Assembly (NCBI RefSeq): GCF_000422345.1
Contig: NZ_AULP01000009.1
Span: forward strand, 62,001-126,000
Length of the DNA stretch: 64,000 nt
From: Neomelitea salexigens DSM 19753
Lineage (GTDB): Bacteria; Pseudomonadota; Gammaproteobacteria; Pseudomonadales; Spongiibacteraceae
Direction: 5' to 3'
Shown piece after piece: positions 17,096-25,970 of the stretch. A program made the translations under genes and the position numbers. Position 1 is the stretch's first letter. Each line of letters starts with the position of its first letter. The notes under the pieces were generated by a model that worked only from the letters and a program-made list of their open reading frames with translations, had not been told where the DNA came from and did not search any database.

Positions 17096-17974
17096 ATGCA
17101 AAACTTTACAGACAAGGTAGCGGTAATAACCGGCGGGGCCAGTGGTGTGGGGCGCGCATTGGCGCTCGCGCTTGCCGATGAAGGCGCCAGACTGGTGATT
17201 GCAGACATCGAAGAAAATGCCTTGCAGCGCTGCAAAGCGGAATTGGAGGAGCGCGGAGCCCAGTGTTTAGCGCAACGCGCCGATGTTACGCAGCCGGAGT
17301 CGATGGCGGCCCTCGCTGAGGCGGCGTTTACACACTTTTCTTCCGTGCACCTCGTTTTTGCAAACGCCGGTGTGGGGACGGGCGAAGGTGGCAATATGTG
17401 GGAGTACAGCGCCAATGATTGGGAGTGGGGCTTTCGGGTAAATACCTGGGGCTTGATCAACACCATTAACGCCTTCGTCCCGCGCTTGGTGGAGCAAGGT
17501 GAAGAGGCGCACTTTGTGGTGACGGGCTCAGGGAATGGTGCCTTTTTGGTGCTGCCAGACACACCGATCTACACCGCGACCAAGGCAGCGGCGCAGGCGA
17601 TTACGGAAAACCTGCATTTTCAGTTGCAGGCCCAGCAATCGCCGGTGAAGGTCAATGCCCTGTTCCCCGGCCCGCATGTGGTGAATACCGGCATCTTTAA
17701 CTCTGAGCGCAATCGCCCAGAGGATTTGCCCGTCGACCCGAACAAGCCCGATTCGGGTATTCACTCGGTCGATGATATGAAGGCGATCATGGCGCAATAC
17801 GATATGGAGTTGAAAACCACCGAGCCGGATGAAGTTGCTGCGTTTGCGCTCAACGGGCTGCGCGAAGACAAGTTTTGGATTACGCCAATGTCGGAGAAGT
17901 CCAGAGCTGCCTTTATTGAGCGCACCCAGGGCATTCTAAATGGGGTTACACCAACGCCGCCGAACGTACTGTAG
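17096..17974 (+). CDS. Short-chain dehydrogenase/reductase (SDR)
   Basis: This 292-residue classical SDR has the cofactor motif TGGASGVG at residues 12-19, an Asp at the end of strand 2 (IADIEE) that favours NAD(H), and catalytic Ser and Y159-x3-K163 (YTATK). It interconverts an alcohol and a ketone on a small hydrophobic substrate. AAGGAG lies eight bases before the ATG. It leads the SDR-TetR pair and is divergent from the P450 gene, so it may oxidise the hydroxyl group made by the P450. The substrate is unknown. Confidence 0.92.
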   Translation: MQNFTDKVAVITGGASGVGRALALALADEGARLVIADIEENALQRCKAELEERGAQCLAQRADVTQPESMAALAEAAFTHFSSVHLVFANAGVGTGEGGNMWEYSANDWEWGFRVNTWGLINTINAFVPRLVEQGEEAHFVVTGSGNGAFLVLPDTPIYTATKAAAQAITENLHFQLQAQQSPVKVNALFPGPHVVNTGIFNSERNRPEDLPVDPNKPDSGIHSVDDMKAIMAQYDMELKTTEPDEVAAFALNGLREDKFWITPMSEKSRAAFIERTQGILNGVTPTPPNVL

Positions 17975-17988
17975 GAGGCATTCGCTTG

Positions 17989-18645
17989 ATGGACCGGCTT
18001 ACGCTACCATTCGATGCTTTGACAGAGATGGGAGAATCATCGGTGCCAGCGAGTCAGCTTGGGCGGCGAGAGCGCAAAAAGAAAGCCGTGCGCGACACCA
18101 TTCGCAAAGAAACACTGCGTTTGATCGGTCGTCACGGTGTTGAGGGGCTGACGATTGACGCTATCTGTGACTGCGTGGATATCGCCAAGAAGACCTTCTA
18201 TAACTATTACGCGACCAAACACGATCTCATGGTGGAGCTGTGTCAGGCTGAGTTGTTGCAGCGGACTGACCAGCTTATTGACGAAGTGTTGGACAGTGGT
18301 AAGTCTCTTGAACAACAACTCAGCCACATCGTTGAGGTATTTATTAACCGGGAGCAGCTGGCAGGAGGCGTTGAGCGAGAGCTGATTGCCTATTCGGTTG
18401 GCACCATGTCAGCTAACATCAGCCAAGGTGCCAGTCAGCTGGCGTTTATAAACAGCAGTTTTCTTCGACTGTATGAGCGCAATAGCAAAGACTTAAAGCC
18501 GGGGCTGAGCCCGGTGTTTTGTGCGGAAATGACGGTGGGCATGTTTAATGCCATTACGCTGAACTGGGTTCACGATGAGGATTATGATTCGGAAACCCGC
18601 TACCGTGAATTACTTGCCTTTATTCTAAGCAGTATGCTCGCTTAA
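17989..18645 (+). CDS. TetR-family transcriptional regulator
   Basis: The 218-residue protein has a TetR helix-turn-helix around residues 35-80 (GLTIDAICDCVDIAKKTFYNYYATKHDL), preceded by a basic stretch (GRRERKKKAVRDTIRKE). The C-terminal ligand domain is unassigned. AGGAGG overlapping the end of the SDR gene stands about nine bases before the ATG, which fixes the start and shows co-translation with the SDR. The likely role is control of the P450, SDR and possibly Rieske genes, through the palindrome at 17012-17033 or the inverted repeat near 18752. Confidence 0.9.
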   Translation: MDRLTLPFDALTEMGESSVPASQLGRRERKKKAVRDTIRKETLRLIGRHGVEGLTIDAICDCVDIAKKTFYNYYATKHDLMVELCQAELLQRTDQLIDEVLDSGKSLEQQLSHIVEVFINREQLAGGVERELIAYSVGTMSANISQGASQLAFINSSFLRLYERNSKDLKPGLSPVFCAEMTVGMFNAITLNWVHDEDYDSETRYRELLAFILSSMLA

Positions 18646-18659
18646 AACGTCCCTTTACG

Positions 18660-18682
18660 CTGGCCCCAGCAGTGGTGGCCAG
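18660..18682 (+). terminator. Possible terminator after the TetR gene
   Basis: CTGGCC and GGCCAG form a 6-bp stem around 11 bases, followed by TGTTCTTATCTT. The T-tract is interrupted, so strength is doubtful. Confidence 0.4.
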
Positions 18683-18735
18683 TGTTCTTATCTTCCTGCC
18701 TTACCAATCAGTAATCATTTCTCCGCTGCTCTCGC

Positions 18736-18779
18736 TTGACCGAAATAGGGAAACCGTATACTTTTTTTACATCACGGTT
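18736..18779 (+). promoter_or_regulatory. Candidate promoter and operator of the Rieske oxygenase gene
   Basis: TTGACC at 18736-18741 and TATACT at 18757-18762 look like -35 and -10 elements, though the 15-base spacing is short. Inverted repeats AACCGT (18752-18757) and ACGGTT (18774-18779) bracket the -10 region, which would let a bound regulator block or remodel the promoter. Confidence 0.4.
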
Positions 18780-18810
18780 ACCTTTTTTGAGAGAAGGGTC
18801 AGGAGGGAGA

Positions 18811-19785
18811 ATGAATAATAGATATAAGAAGCCCATCCCATGTGGCTGGTTTGCCATTGAATACAGCAAAGAGCTCGCCCCTAAGGATGTGAAGCCGCTG
18901 AAGTATTTCGGCCGAGACCTGGTGCTGTTTCGCACTGAATCGGGTGAGGCAGTATTGCTAGACGCCCACTGCCCGCACTTGGGTGCCCACTTGGGGCACG
19001 GTGGTCAGGTGAAGGGGGAAAGCATCGCCTGTCCCTTCCACGCCTGGGAATTTAACGGCGAGGGCTTTTGTACCAAGGTGCCCTACGCGAAAAATATGCC
19101 GCCGAAAGTCGATGGCAAGCAGGCCATTGGCAACTATCCTGTGGTTGAACTGAATCAAATGATTTGGGCCTGGTATCACCCCCAAGGGGTGGCGCCGCTG
19201 TGGGAGGTTGAGCGCCACGCCGAGCTGCACTCCGACGAGTGGACGGAGATGGATGTCTTCGACTGGCAGATTAACTCTATCATTCAGGAGACCGGTGAAA
19301 ATGCCGTGGACATCGCGCATTTTGTGACCGTTCACGACTCTCCGGAAATGCCGGATGGCCACGTCACCATCGATGGTTACAAGCGCAGCACGCTGATGGA
19401 CAGCCTACAACACGCCATTGATGAAGAGGGCAATGTAGACCTGAGTGGCGAGAATTATGACCAGGGACGCTTGGAAACCTATTCATTTGGCCCGGGACAA
19501 ACCTACCAAAAATTCTCTCGCATGTTCGATATTGTCATGATGGGCACTATCACACCTATCGACGACCAGAACATTCACATGCGCTTTAACTTCTCTATGC
19601 CTAAACAGCAGAGTGGTGAGCACAACCTATATGCCAATGCCTTCCGCGACGAGATCGTTCGCCAAGTCGGTCAGGATATCCCTATTTGGGAGAACAAGGT
19701 GTATCTGGAGCAACCTACTCTGTGTGATGGCGATGGCCCGATCGCAAAATACCGTAAGTGGTTTGAGCAATTCTACGCGGTGTAG
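18811..19785 (+). CDS. Rieske non-heme iron oxygenase (KshA-like)
   Basis: The ATG at 18811 directly follows AGGAGGGAGA and gives a 324-residue protein, so the longer upstream frame from 18736 is rejected. The Rieske [2Fe-2S] ligands are C54-x-H56 and C74-x2-H77. The mononuclear iron site is suggested by ENAVDIAHFVTVH, with two His, plus a later Asp. Size and layout match the KshA-type oxygenases (3-ketosteroid 9-alpha-hydroxylase and relatives) that hydroxylate polycyclic substrates with a separate reductase. No reductase gene is nearby. It is followed 50 bases later by an acetoacetate-decarboxylase-like gene. Steroid specificity is only family-level inference. Confidence 0.9.
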   Translation: MNNRYKKPIPCGWFAIEYSKELAPKDVKPLKYFGRDLVLFRTESGEAVLLDAHCPHLGAHLGHGGQVKGESIACPFHAWEFNGEGFCTKVPYAKNMPPKVDGKQAIGNYPVVELNQMIWAWYHPQGVAPLWEVERHAELHSDEWTEMDVFDWQINSIIQETGENAVDIAHFVTVHDSPEMPDGHVTIDGYKRSTLMDSLQHAIDEEGNVDLSGENYDQGRLETYSFGPGQTYQKFSRMFDIVMMGTITPIDDQNIHMRFNFSMPKQQSGEHNLYANAFRDEIVRQVGQDIPIWENKVYLEQPTLCDGDGPIAKYRKWFEQFYAV

Positions 19786-19835
19786 ATCGCGGTGCTCAAC
19801 CCGTCCCAAAACCATAATAATGAGGAATAACTACC

Positions 19836-20606
19836 ATGACTGACTCCAACGCCCCTATGGGTAAACCCGGCGATATTCTCAACTGGCCGATGCTAAAAAT
19901 TCGCTATAAAACGGACGCTGAGGCGATAGCGAAACTTTTACCGCCGGGTATTGAGCCAGGTAAAGAACCGGGCGTGACCATTACCATTTATAACTTCCCA
20001 GTATTAAATGAGCCCGAGTATGGTTGCGTGGTCAACGTTGACGCTAACTACAATGGCATTGAAGGCGAGTACACCCTGGGTATTGCCATCGATCAGGAGG
20101 CGGCAATTTACGGTAGTCACGAGCGCTGGGGGCAGCCGAAGTATTACGGAGAGACCCAGTACTTCCGCTTGATGGACTATGTATCAGCAAAGGTAAGCCA
20201 CCGCGGATATACCTTCCTGGAGTTTAAGGGGCAGGTTACCGGTGAGGGCGAGATTCCCCCTGAGCACGAAACGAACGAGTGGTGGATAAAACACCTGCGC
20301 GGTGTGGATATGGAAAACCCCAGCTGGGATTTCCCGCCTCATGTTGTGCGTGTTTACGCAAAATACGGCACGGCGCATATCGAGAAATTGCAGGGCCAGG
20401 TCACCCTAAATGACAGCCCTTGGGACCCTCTGGCCAGCAAACTGCCTATGCGAACGGAGGCAGAGGCATGGCTGTGGACGCCGATTTTCCTCGACCGCCG
20501 TATCACGCTCGAAGGCCCGCTGGACCCCGAGGGCTTTATGCCCTTTGCTGACACCATCGGCGGCTCTCGCTGGCCCGGTGAAAATGGTGGCCCCAAACAG
20601 TCGTAG
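19836..20606 (+). CDS. Acetoacetate decarboxylase-family protein
   Basis: The 256-residue protein has the ADC-fold signature HERWGQPKYYGE, in which the Lys after Pro is the Schiff-base residue in true acetoacetate decarboxylases. An upstream Glu (SHERWG) is also conserved in type. Many family members are not decarboxylases but do lyase, hydrolase or aldolase-dehydratase chemistry on keto acids. Its position straight after the Rieske oxygenase and before a terminator makes it the second gene of that operon, so it may act on a ring-cleavage or side-chain product. The exact reaction is unknown. Confidence 0.85.
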   Translation: MTDSNAPMGKPGDILNWPMLKIRYKTDAEAIAKLLPPGIEPGKEPGVTITIYNFPVLNEPEYGCVVNVDANYNGIEGEYTLGIAIDQEAAIYGSHERWGQPKYYGETQYFRLMDYVSAKVSHRGYTFLEFKGQVTGEGEIPPEHETNEWWIKHLRGVDMENPSWDFPPHVVRVYAKYGTAHIEKLQGQVTLNDSPWDPLASKLPMRTEAEAWLWTPIFLDRRITLEGPLDPEGFMPFADTIGGSRWPGENGGPKQS

Positions 20607-20616
20607 AATTACCCTC

Positions 20617-20642
20617 GCCGGGTATCACCGCCCGGCTTTTTT
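20617..20642 (+). terminator. Rho-independent terminator after the ADC-like gene
   Basis: GCCGGG at 20617-20622 pairs with CCCGGC at 20631-20636 and is followed by TTTTTTCTCTTTTT. It closes the Rieske/ADC operon 10 bases after the stop codon. Confidence 0.85.
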
Positions 20643-20700
20643 CTCTTTTTCCTTTTTCTGTGAGCTTGTCGCGCCGATAAGCTGATCTCCCTCATCACTG

Positions 20701-20742
20701 TTGATTCAGGTCAATGGGAATGGCGTTGCCGCATATTATGAT
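20701..20742 (+). promoter_or_regulatory. FNR/ANR-type box with -10 element before the hemerythrin gene
   Basis: TTGATTCAGGTCAA at 20701-20714 matches the FNR/ANR consensus TTGAT-N4-ATCAA at nine of ten positions. TATGAT at 20737-20742 begins 22 bases after the box, placing the box about 41.5 bases before a start site near 20749. This is the classic activating (class II) layout. Confidence 0.75.
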
Positions 20743-20771
20743 GCCTTGGCTAGAATAATATGGAGCGGGCC

Positions 20772-21335
20772 ATGCATCCCATTTTTTTGCAGTTGGAAAC
20801 GGACCATCAGCGCATGCAGCGAATGCTGTATGACCTCAATCATCAAATTGAGAGCTATTTCGGCTTACATGATGCGCCGGCAGATATTGACGCAATGATG
20901 CGTTGCCTGGATTACATCCAAATCTACCCCGAAGTATGGCACCACCCCATTGAAGATATCATTTTTAGGCAGCTGCTCACCAAGCCCGGAGTGAATCAAT
21001 ACGCCGTGGAGAATGTGCTGCGAGACCACGGCATGCTAGAGGCCTTGAGTGATCAGCTGTCGTTGATATTTTCTGAATTACGGCTGAGTGAAAAGCCTGT
21101 CCGGCCGGCAATTATTCGCTTAAGTAAGCATTATCACAGTCGTCAGATATCGCACATTCATGAAGAGCGAGGCATCTTTCAGATGGCTGGAGAGTTGTTT
21201 GGCGACGCTGATTGGCAGGCGATTGAGCGCGAGGTAGATGCCGTCATCGGGCCGCTTGGTCAGCATGAGCGAGATGACTATTTATCGACATTTACGCCTG
21301 AGCATGCGTCTTACTCTGGTACATTCAAACAGTAG
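20772..21335 (+). CDS. Hemerythrin HHE-domain protein
   Basis: This 187-residue helical protein has hemerythrin-type His/Glu ligands: ETDHQRM near the N-terminus, YPEVWHHPIED, a His in ENVLRDHGML, and HIHEERGIF. Such proteins bind a di-iron centre and are linked to oxygen or nitric-oxide sensing and iron-sulfur repair. GGAG lies seven bases before the ATG at 20772, favouring it over the ATG at 20760. It is the first gene after an FNR-type promoter and is followed 17 bases later by hemN, so low oxygen should induce both. Confidence 0.88.
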   Translation: MHPIFLQLETDHQRMQRMLYDLNHQIESYFGLHDAPADIDAMMRCLDYIQIYPEVWHHPIEDIIFRQLLTKPGVNQYAVENVLRDHGMLEALSDQLSLIFSELRLSEKPVRPAIIRLSKHYHSRQISHIHEERGIFQMAGELFGDADWQAIEREVDAVIGPLGQHERDDYLSTFTPEHASYSGTFKQ

Positions 21336-21352
21336 TATTGAAGGGAATATAC

Positions 21353-22756
21353 ATGCCGACTGCCATCGCAAGAGAATTTGATAACGCCACTGCTATTGCT
21401 GCTGATATGGTGCGACGGTATGCGGTGCAGGGGCCGCGCTACACCTCGTACCCCACTGCACTGAACTTTAGCGAAGCGTTCAGCGATGGCGATTATGTGC
21501 GCTTTCTTGACGATGCTCGCAATAGCCCGTCGCCGCTATCTTTATATGTCCACATTCCGTTTTGTCGAAGCCTCTGCTACTACTGTGCATGCAATAAAAT
21601 CATTACCAAAGACCCGCGAGCAAGTCGTCGTTATCTGGACCATTTAAATAGAGAGCTACAGCTCCTGTCACGGCATGTGGGCGTGTCTCGCCGTGTAAGT
21701 CAGCTTCATCTAGGGGGTGGAACACCCAATTACCTGGACAAGGCTGAAATGACTGAGCTCGTGCACCAACTTGCCAGCCACTTCAATCTCGATGACAGCG
21801 ATGACCGGGAGTTTTCCATCGAGCTGGATCCGCGTTGCGTCGATGAGGATTATTTGGCCTTGCTTAAAGGCTTGGGTTTTAACCGTGTCAGTTTTGGCGT
21901 GCAAGATACAAACCCCGATGTGCAACAGGCCATTAATCGCGTACAGAGTGAGGATATGATCGCCGAGCTGGTGTCATTGGCGCGGCGTTTTAAATTTAGA
22001 TCGGTGAGTGCAGATTTAATATACGGCCTGCCACTACAGACCGAGGAAAGCTTTAAAGCGACGCTGGACGCGTTAATTGCCATGTCGCCAGATAGAATTG
22101 CCATCTACCATTACGCCCATATGCCACAGCGCTTTAAATGGCAAAAGTCGATGGATAGATACCCAATGCCGGATAGCGAAGAGAAATTGAAAATTTTTGC
22201 TCTGGCGAGCCAGCGATTGCAAGCTGCAGGGTATTTGCATATTGGTATGGATCATTTTGTTAAGCCCGATGACGAGTTGGCCATCTATCAGCAGCAGGGC
22301 CGTCTGCAACGAAACTTTCAGGGGTATTCGACCTGCCATTCACCCGATGTGCTGGGGATGGGGGTGTCGGCGATAAGCTCTTTGGGGCGCTGCTATGCCC
22401 AGAATGAGAAAGACCTTGAAGCGTACTACGCTGAGATTGATGCTGGGCGATTGCCGGTGGCTCGCGGCTTAGAGCTTTCAGCTGAAGATATGCTTCGTCG
22501 CTACGTTATTATGCAATTGGCCTGTAACTTAAAGCTGGACTTTAAGGCGTTGTACGGTCGTTATCAGGTCAGCTTTAGAGAAAAATTTGCTGAAGCTCTG
22601 CCGTCGCTGGAAGAATTTCATAATTCAGGCGTGTTGTTACTCAGTGATGAGGGGATAAGAATAACCGAAGCGGGGCGGGCGGTTTTGCGAAATGTTTGTA
22701 TGCTTTTTGATGAAAGGTTGTCTCTGCACCGCGGAGCGTATTCCAAAACCTTGTAG
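21353..22756 (+). CDS. hemN: Oxygen-independent coproporphyrinogen III oxidase
   Basis: This 467-residue radical-SAM enzyme oxidatively decarboxylates coproporphyrinogen III to protoporphyrinogen IX without oxygen, supplying heme in microaerobic growth. The cluster motif is C-x3-C-x2-C (CRSLCYYC) followed by an extra Cys, as in HemN. HLGGGTPNYL and the C-terminal HemN domain are recognisable, and length matches the family. GAAGGGAA precedes the ATG at 21353, better than the in-frame TTG at 21338. It shares the FNR-type promoter of the hemerythrin gene, and fnr follows. Confidence 0.96.
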   Translation: MPTAIAREFDNATAIAADMVRRYAVQGPRYTSYPTALNFSEAFSDGDYVRFLDDARNSPSPLSLYVHIPFCRSLCYYCACNKIITKDPRASRRYLDHLNRELQLLSRHVGVSRRVSQLHLGGGTPNYLDKAEMTELVHQLASHFNLDDSDDREFSIELDPRCVDEDYLALLKGLGFNRVSFGVQDTNPDVQQAINRVQSEDMIAELVSLARRFKFRSVSADLIYGLPLQTEESFKATLDALIAMSPDRIAIYHYAHMPQRFKWQKSMDRYPMPDSEEKLKIFALASQRLQAAGYLHIGMDHFVKPDDELAIYQQQGRLQRNFQGYSTCHSPDVLGMGVSAISSLGRCYAQNEKDLEAYYAEIDAGRLPVARGLELSAEDMLRRYVIMQLACNLKLDFKALYGRYQVSFREKFAEALPSLEEFHNSGVLLLSDEGIRITEAGRAVLRNVCMLFDERLSLHRGAYSKTL

Positions 22757-22893
22757 CGATTTACAGCCTTTTGGCGCGCTATTTTATTGTGTAGTAACTT
22801 TATCGCGACTACGCCGAAAGTAGACTTGACCCACCCGGAGATAAGGCGTTCAATGGCGGCAGTACTCTCCCCCGACATGTGTAAGGAGACCAC

Positions 22894-23628
22894 ATGCGAC
22901 GCGCGGAAGCCCCCAAAGCCTGCCCACACAACCCTGCTGTTAGCTGTAACAATTGTCGACTAAGTGGCATCTGCTTGCCGCTGGCTTTGGAAAGCGATGA
23001 AATTGTTAAGCTGGATAATATTGTGCAGCGCGGTCGCCCACTGCCAAAGAGTCGTCATATATTTCGTGAAGGCGATGCGTTTACCTCTGTATTTGCCGTG
23101 CGCTCTGGTGCTGTAAAAACATATAGCATTACCGATGCCGGGGAAGAGCAGGTCACCGGTTTTTATTTTCCGGGCGAAGTTGTTGGCTTGGATGGTATAG
23201 GCCAAAACCGCTATGCGAGTTCCGCGGTTTCATTAGAAGTATCGGCGATTTGTGAAATTCCTTTTTCGCAGATTGAAGACCTCAGCGGCCAGTTGCCCAA
23301 CCTTCAACGACACTTTTTTAAGTTATTGAGTAGTGAGATCGTTGATGATCAGCGGCATATTACTTTGCTCAGTAAAAATACGGCTGACGAGCGTGTCGCA
23401 TCGCTGTTGGTGAGCATCTCCGCTCGCCAGGCGCGCCGTAAACTGTCAGCATCGGCTTTTAGGCTGCCGATGTCGCGTGCGGATATTGCCAGCTTTCTGG
23501 GGCTCACCGTCGAGACGGTAAGCCGCGTTCTGAGCCGTTTTGCAAAACAAGACTTAATTCGAATCGACAATAAGGAAATTAGCGATCTCGATGTCGAAGG
23601 CCTTAAGGCTGCCGCTAACCTTCAGTAG
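22894..23628 (+). CDS. fnr: FNR/ANR oxygen-sensing transcription factor
   Basis: The 244-residue CRP-family regulator has the N-terminal [4Fe-4S] cysteines C18-x2-C21-x5-C27 and an inner Cys at 120, the four ligands of FNR/ANR. A cyclic-nucleotide-type beta-barrel and dimer helix follow, and the C-terminal helix-turn-helix SRADIASFLGLTVETVSRVL includes the E..SR recognition pattern that reads TTGAT. AAGGAG lies five bases before the ATG. It is flanked by the genes it should control: hemerythrin/hemN upstream and the Yip1-type and cco genes downstream, all carrying FNR-type boxes. ANR would be the Pseudomonas name. Confidence 0.96.
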   Translation: MRRAEAPKACPHNPAVSCNNCRLSGICLPLALESDEIVKLDNIVQRGRPLPKSRHIFREGDAFTSVFAVRSGAVKTYSITDAGEEQVTGFYFPGEVVGLDGIGQNRYASSAVSLEVSAICEIPFSQIEDLSGQLPNLQRHFFKLLSSEIVDDQRHITLLSKNTADERVASLLVSISARQARRKLSASAFRLPMSRADIASFLGLTVETVSRVLSRFAKQDLIRIDNKEISDLDVEGLKAAANLQ

Positions 23629-23664
23629 TAGCAGTCGCGCGTATTAAGGTGTAGTGCCCAAGGC

Positions 23665-23705
23665 TTGACTCAGATCAAGGGCCGCCACCTTTGGGTCGGT
23701 ACACT
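23665..23705 (+). promoter_or_regulatory. FNR/ANR-type box with -10 element before the Yip1-type gene
   Basis: TTGACTCAGATCAA at 23665-23678 matches the FNR consensus at nine of ten positions. TACACT at 23700-23705 begins 21 bases after it, giving a start site near 23713 and box centre close to -41.5. Confidence 0.75.
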
Positions 23706-23739
23706 CTCAGCAAATCTCCCCGGAAAGAGTGAGTAGGCT

Positions 23740-24348
23740 GTGAGTGCAATGATTAGCAATCCCTTAGGGTTTTTGTTCAGTCCCCGTAAGCAGTGGCGCA
23801 TGGTTGCCGATGCCGGCGATGAGGGTTTGGCTGCCAAACTGCTGTACCCCATCATCCTTGCCATCGGGCCATGCGTGGCATGGTACTACGGTGCCAGCCA
23901 AGTGGGTTGGACAGTGGGAGATGGGGAGGTGGTGCGCCTGACGCAGGCCAGTGCGCTGCAGATTGTCATTGCCTTCTATTTTGCGATGTTGGGCTCGTTG
24001 GCGGTGATCGGTTATTTCGTTCACTGGATGTCAGAGACCTATGGCGCTTCCTCGTCGGTGCTCAAGGGCATCGTCTTATCTGGATACACGGCAACTCCGC
24101 TTTTCATTGCGGGGCTTTGCGGTTTCTTTCCTCTTTTCTGGTTTGATCTGACCCTGGGTATTCTGGCCTTGGGTTGGTCTGTATACCTGCTGTATTTAGG
24201 TATTCCGCTGGCGATGGGAATTCCTGAAGAGCGCGGCTTTTTGTACGCCTCGGCGGTAGTCGCAATCTGTATGGTGATATTTATGGCGCTAATGGGCGCG
24301 GTGGTTATTCTCTGGGATATGGGAATGACGCCGGTGTTCACTGATTAG
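23740..24348 (+). CDS. Yip1-family multi-spanning membrane protein
   Basis: This 202-residue integral membrane protein has about five hydrophobic segments and the general pattern of bacterial Yip1-domain proteins (NPLGFLFSPRKQWRM at the N-terminus, SGYTATPLFIAGL in the middle). Function is unknown for bacterial members. The GTG at 23740 begins the best frame, and an ATG at 23749 is an alternative. It has its own FNR-type promoter and stands between fnr and ccoN, so it is probably induced at low oxygen and might help respiratory complex assembly or membrane adaptation; that role is inference. Confidence 0.75.
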   Translation: MSAMISNPLGFLFSPRKQWRMVADAGDEGLAAKLLYPIILAIGPCVAWYYGASQVGWTVGDGEVVRLTQASALQIVIAFYFAMLGSLAVIGYFVHWMSETYGASSSVLKGIVLSGYTATPLFIAGLCGFFPLFWFDLTLGILALGWSVYLLYLGIPLAMGIPEERGFLYASAVVAICMVIFMALMGAVVILWDMGMTPVFTD

Positions 24349-24417
24349 CGGCATAAATGAGTCGGTAGGAAGGTAAATATTCTGCGGCATAGTGTCGCAG
24401 GTCTGTTTAGCTTTCTG

Positions 24418-24459
24418 TTGATCTGGGTCAGCATTGCGGCCCCCACCTGCTGGGACAAT
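24418..24459 (+). promoter_or_regulatory. FNR/ANR-type box with -10 element before ccoN
   Basis: TTGATCTGGGTCAG at 24418-24431 matches the FNR consensus at eight of ten positions. GACAAT at 24454-24459 begins 22 bases after it, as in the hemerythrin promoter, and predicts a start near 24466 and a leader of about 70 bases. Confidence 0.7.
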
Positions 24460-24536
24460 ACCCACCTCCATCATGTCTGCCCGAACGGCGCTTGTTGCCG
24501 GGTCGCGCATAGTCCACCTGAGGTTCGTGAACTGTC

Positions 24537-25970
24537 ATGACATCTTCGCAAGAACATCCAACTTACAACTACAAAGTGGTGCGGCAATTCACCATTATGA
24601 CTGTGGTATGGGGCATCGTCGGAATGACCGTCGGCGTCCTCATTGCAGCGCAATTGGTTTGGCCGCAACTCAACTTCGATACACCCTGGCTCAGTTTTGG
24701 GCGACTGCGACCCCTGCATACTAACGCGGTTATATTTGCGTTTGGTGGCTGTGCTCTGATGGGGTCTTCGCTGTTTGTGGTGCAGCGAACCTGTCAAGCG
24801 GCGCTATTGTCGGACCGTCTCGCGGCCTTCGTCTTTTGGGGGTGGCAGCTGGTCATCGTGCTGGCGGCAATTACGCTTCCAATGGGGCTTACCTCCGCTA
24901 AGGAGTATGCCGAGCTTGAATGGCCGATAGATATTCTTATCGCCGTAGTTTGGGTGGCCTATGCGGTACTCTTTTTCGGCACGATCATGCGCCGAAAGAT
25001 GTCGCATATCTATGTGGCGAACTGGTTCTACGGCGCGTTTATCGTGACCATTGCGGTACTTCACATCGTCAATAGCGCCGCGATTCCAGTGAGCATGTCT
25101 AAGTCATATTCGGCCTACTCCGGTGCTGTCGACGCCATGATCCAGTGGTGGTACGGGCACAACGCTGTGGGCTTCTTCCTGACGGCAGGCTTCTTGGGAA
25201 TGATGTACTACTTCGTTCCTAAGCAGGCTGGGCGTCCGGTCTACTCATATCGGCTATCGATCGTTCACTTCTGGGCGTTGGTCTCTGTATACATCTGGGC
25301 TGGCCCTCATCACCTTCACTATACCGCGCTGCCTGACTGGGCGCAGAGCCTGGGTATGGTGATGTCGCTGATCCTGCTGGCACCCTCTTGGGGCGGTATG
25401 ATCAACGGTATGATGACCCTCAGTGGTGCCTGGCACAAACTGCGCACCGACCCCATCCTGCGCTTCCTGATTGTGTCGCTTTCTTTCTACGGTATGTCGA
25501 CGTTTGAAGGTCCGATGATGTCGATCAAAACCGTTAACTCTCTTTCCCATTACACTGACTGGACGATTGGTCATGTTCATTCGGGCGCATTGGGCTGGGT
25601 GGCGATGATTTCCATCGGCATGGTTTACCACTTGATCCCTGTGCTCTTTGACCGTAAGCAAATGTACAGCGTCAATATGATCAATACACACTTTTGGCTA
25701 TCCACCATCGGTACCGTGCTTTACATCGCATCCATGTGGGTAAACGGCATCGTTCAGGGCCTGATGTGGCGCGCCTACAACGCCGATGGCAGCCTGACCT
25801 ACAGCTTTGCTGAATCGGTTATCGCCAGCCACCCAGGCTACGTAGTGCGGCTGTTTGGTGGGTTCCTGTTCCTGGTCGGCATGTTGTTGATGGCTTGGAA
25901 CGTTTGGAAAACCATTTCCAGCAAAGAAACTAAGGAACTGCTGGCAAATACTGCGGGGGCTGAAGCATGA
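24537..25970 (+). CDS. ccoN: cbb3-type cytochrome c oxidase subunit I
   Basis: This 477-residue catalytic heme-copper subunit has twelve hydrophobic segments and conserved His ligands in contexts such as [24 protein letters not shown], the AGPHHLHYT block and the [14 protein letters not shown] block. It reduces oxygen to water at the low-spin b/high-spin b3-CuB centres and pumps protons. Length matches the family. It is preceded by an FNR-type box and overlaps ccoO at an ATGA, giving a standard ccoNOQP operon. No strong ribosome site is visible before the ATG. Confidence 0.97.
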   Translation: MTSSQEHPTYNYKVVRQFTIMTVVWGIVGMTVGVLIAAQLVWPQLNFDTPWLSFGRLRPLHTNAVIFAFGGCALMGSSLFVVQRTCQAALLSDRLAAFVFWGWQLVIVLAAITLPMGLTSAKEYAELEWPIDILIAVVWVAYAVLFFGTIMRRKMSHIYVANWFYGAFIVTIAVLHIVNSAAIPVSMSKSYSAYSGAVDAMIQWWYGHNAVGFFLTAGFLGMMYYFVPKQAGRPVYSYRLSIVHFWALVSVYIWAGPHHLHYTALPDWAQSLGMVMSLILLAPSWGGMINGMMTLSGAWHKLRTDPILRFLIVSLSFYGMSTFEGPMMSIKTVNSLSHYTDWTIGHVHSGALGWVAMISIGMVYHLIPVLFDRKQMYSVNMINTHFWLSTIGTVLYIASMWVNGIVQGLMWRAYNADGSLTYSFAESVIASHPGYVVRLFGGFLFLVGMLLMAWNVWKTISSKETKELLANTAGAEA

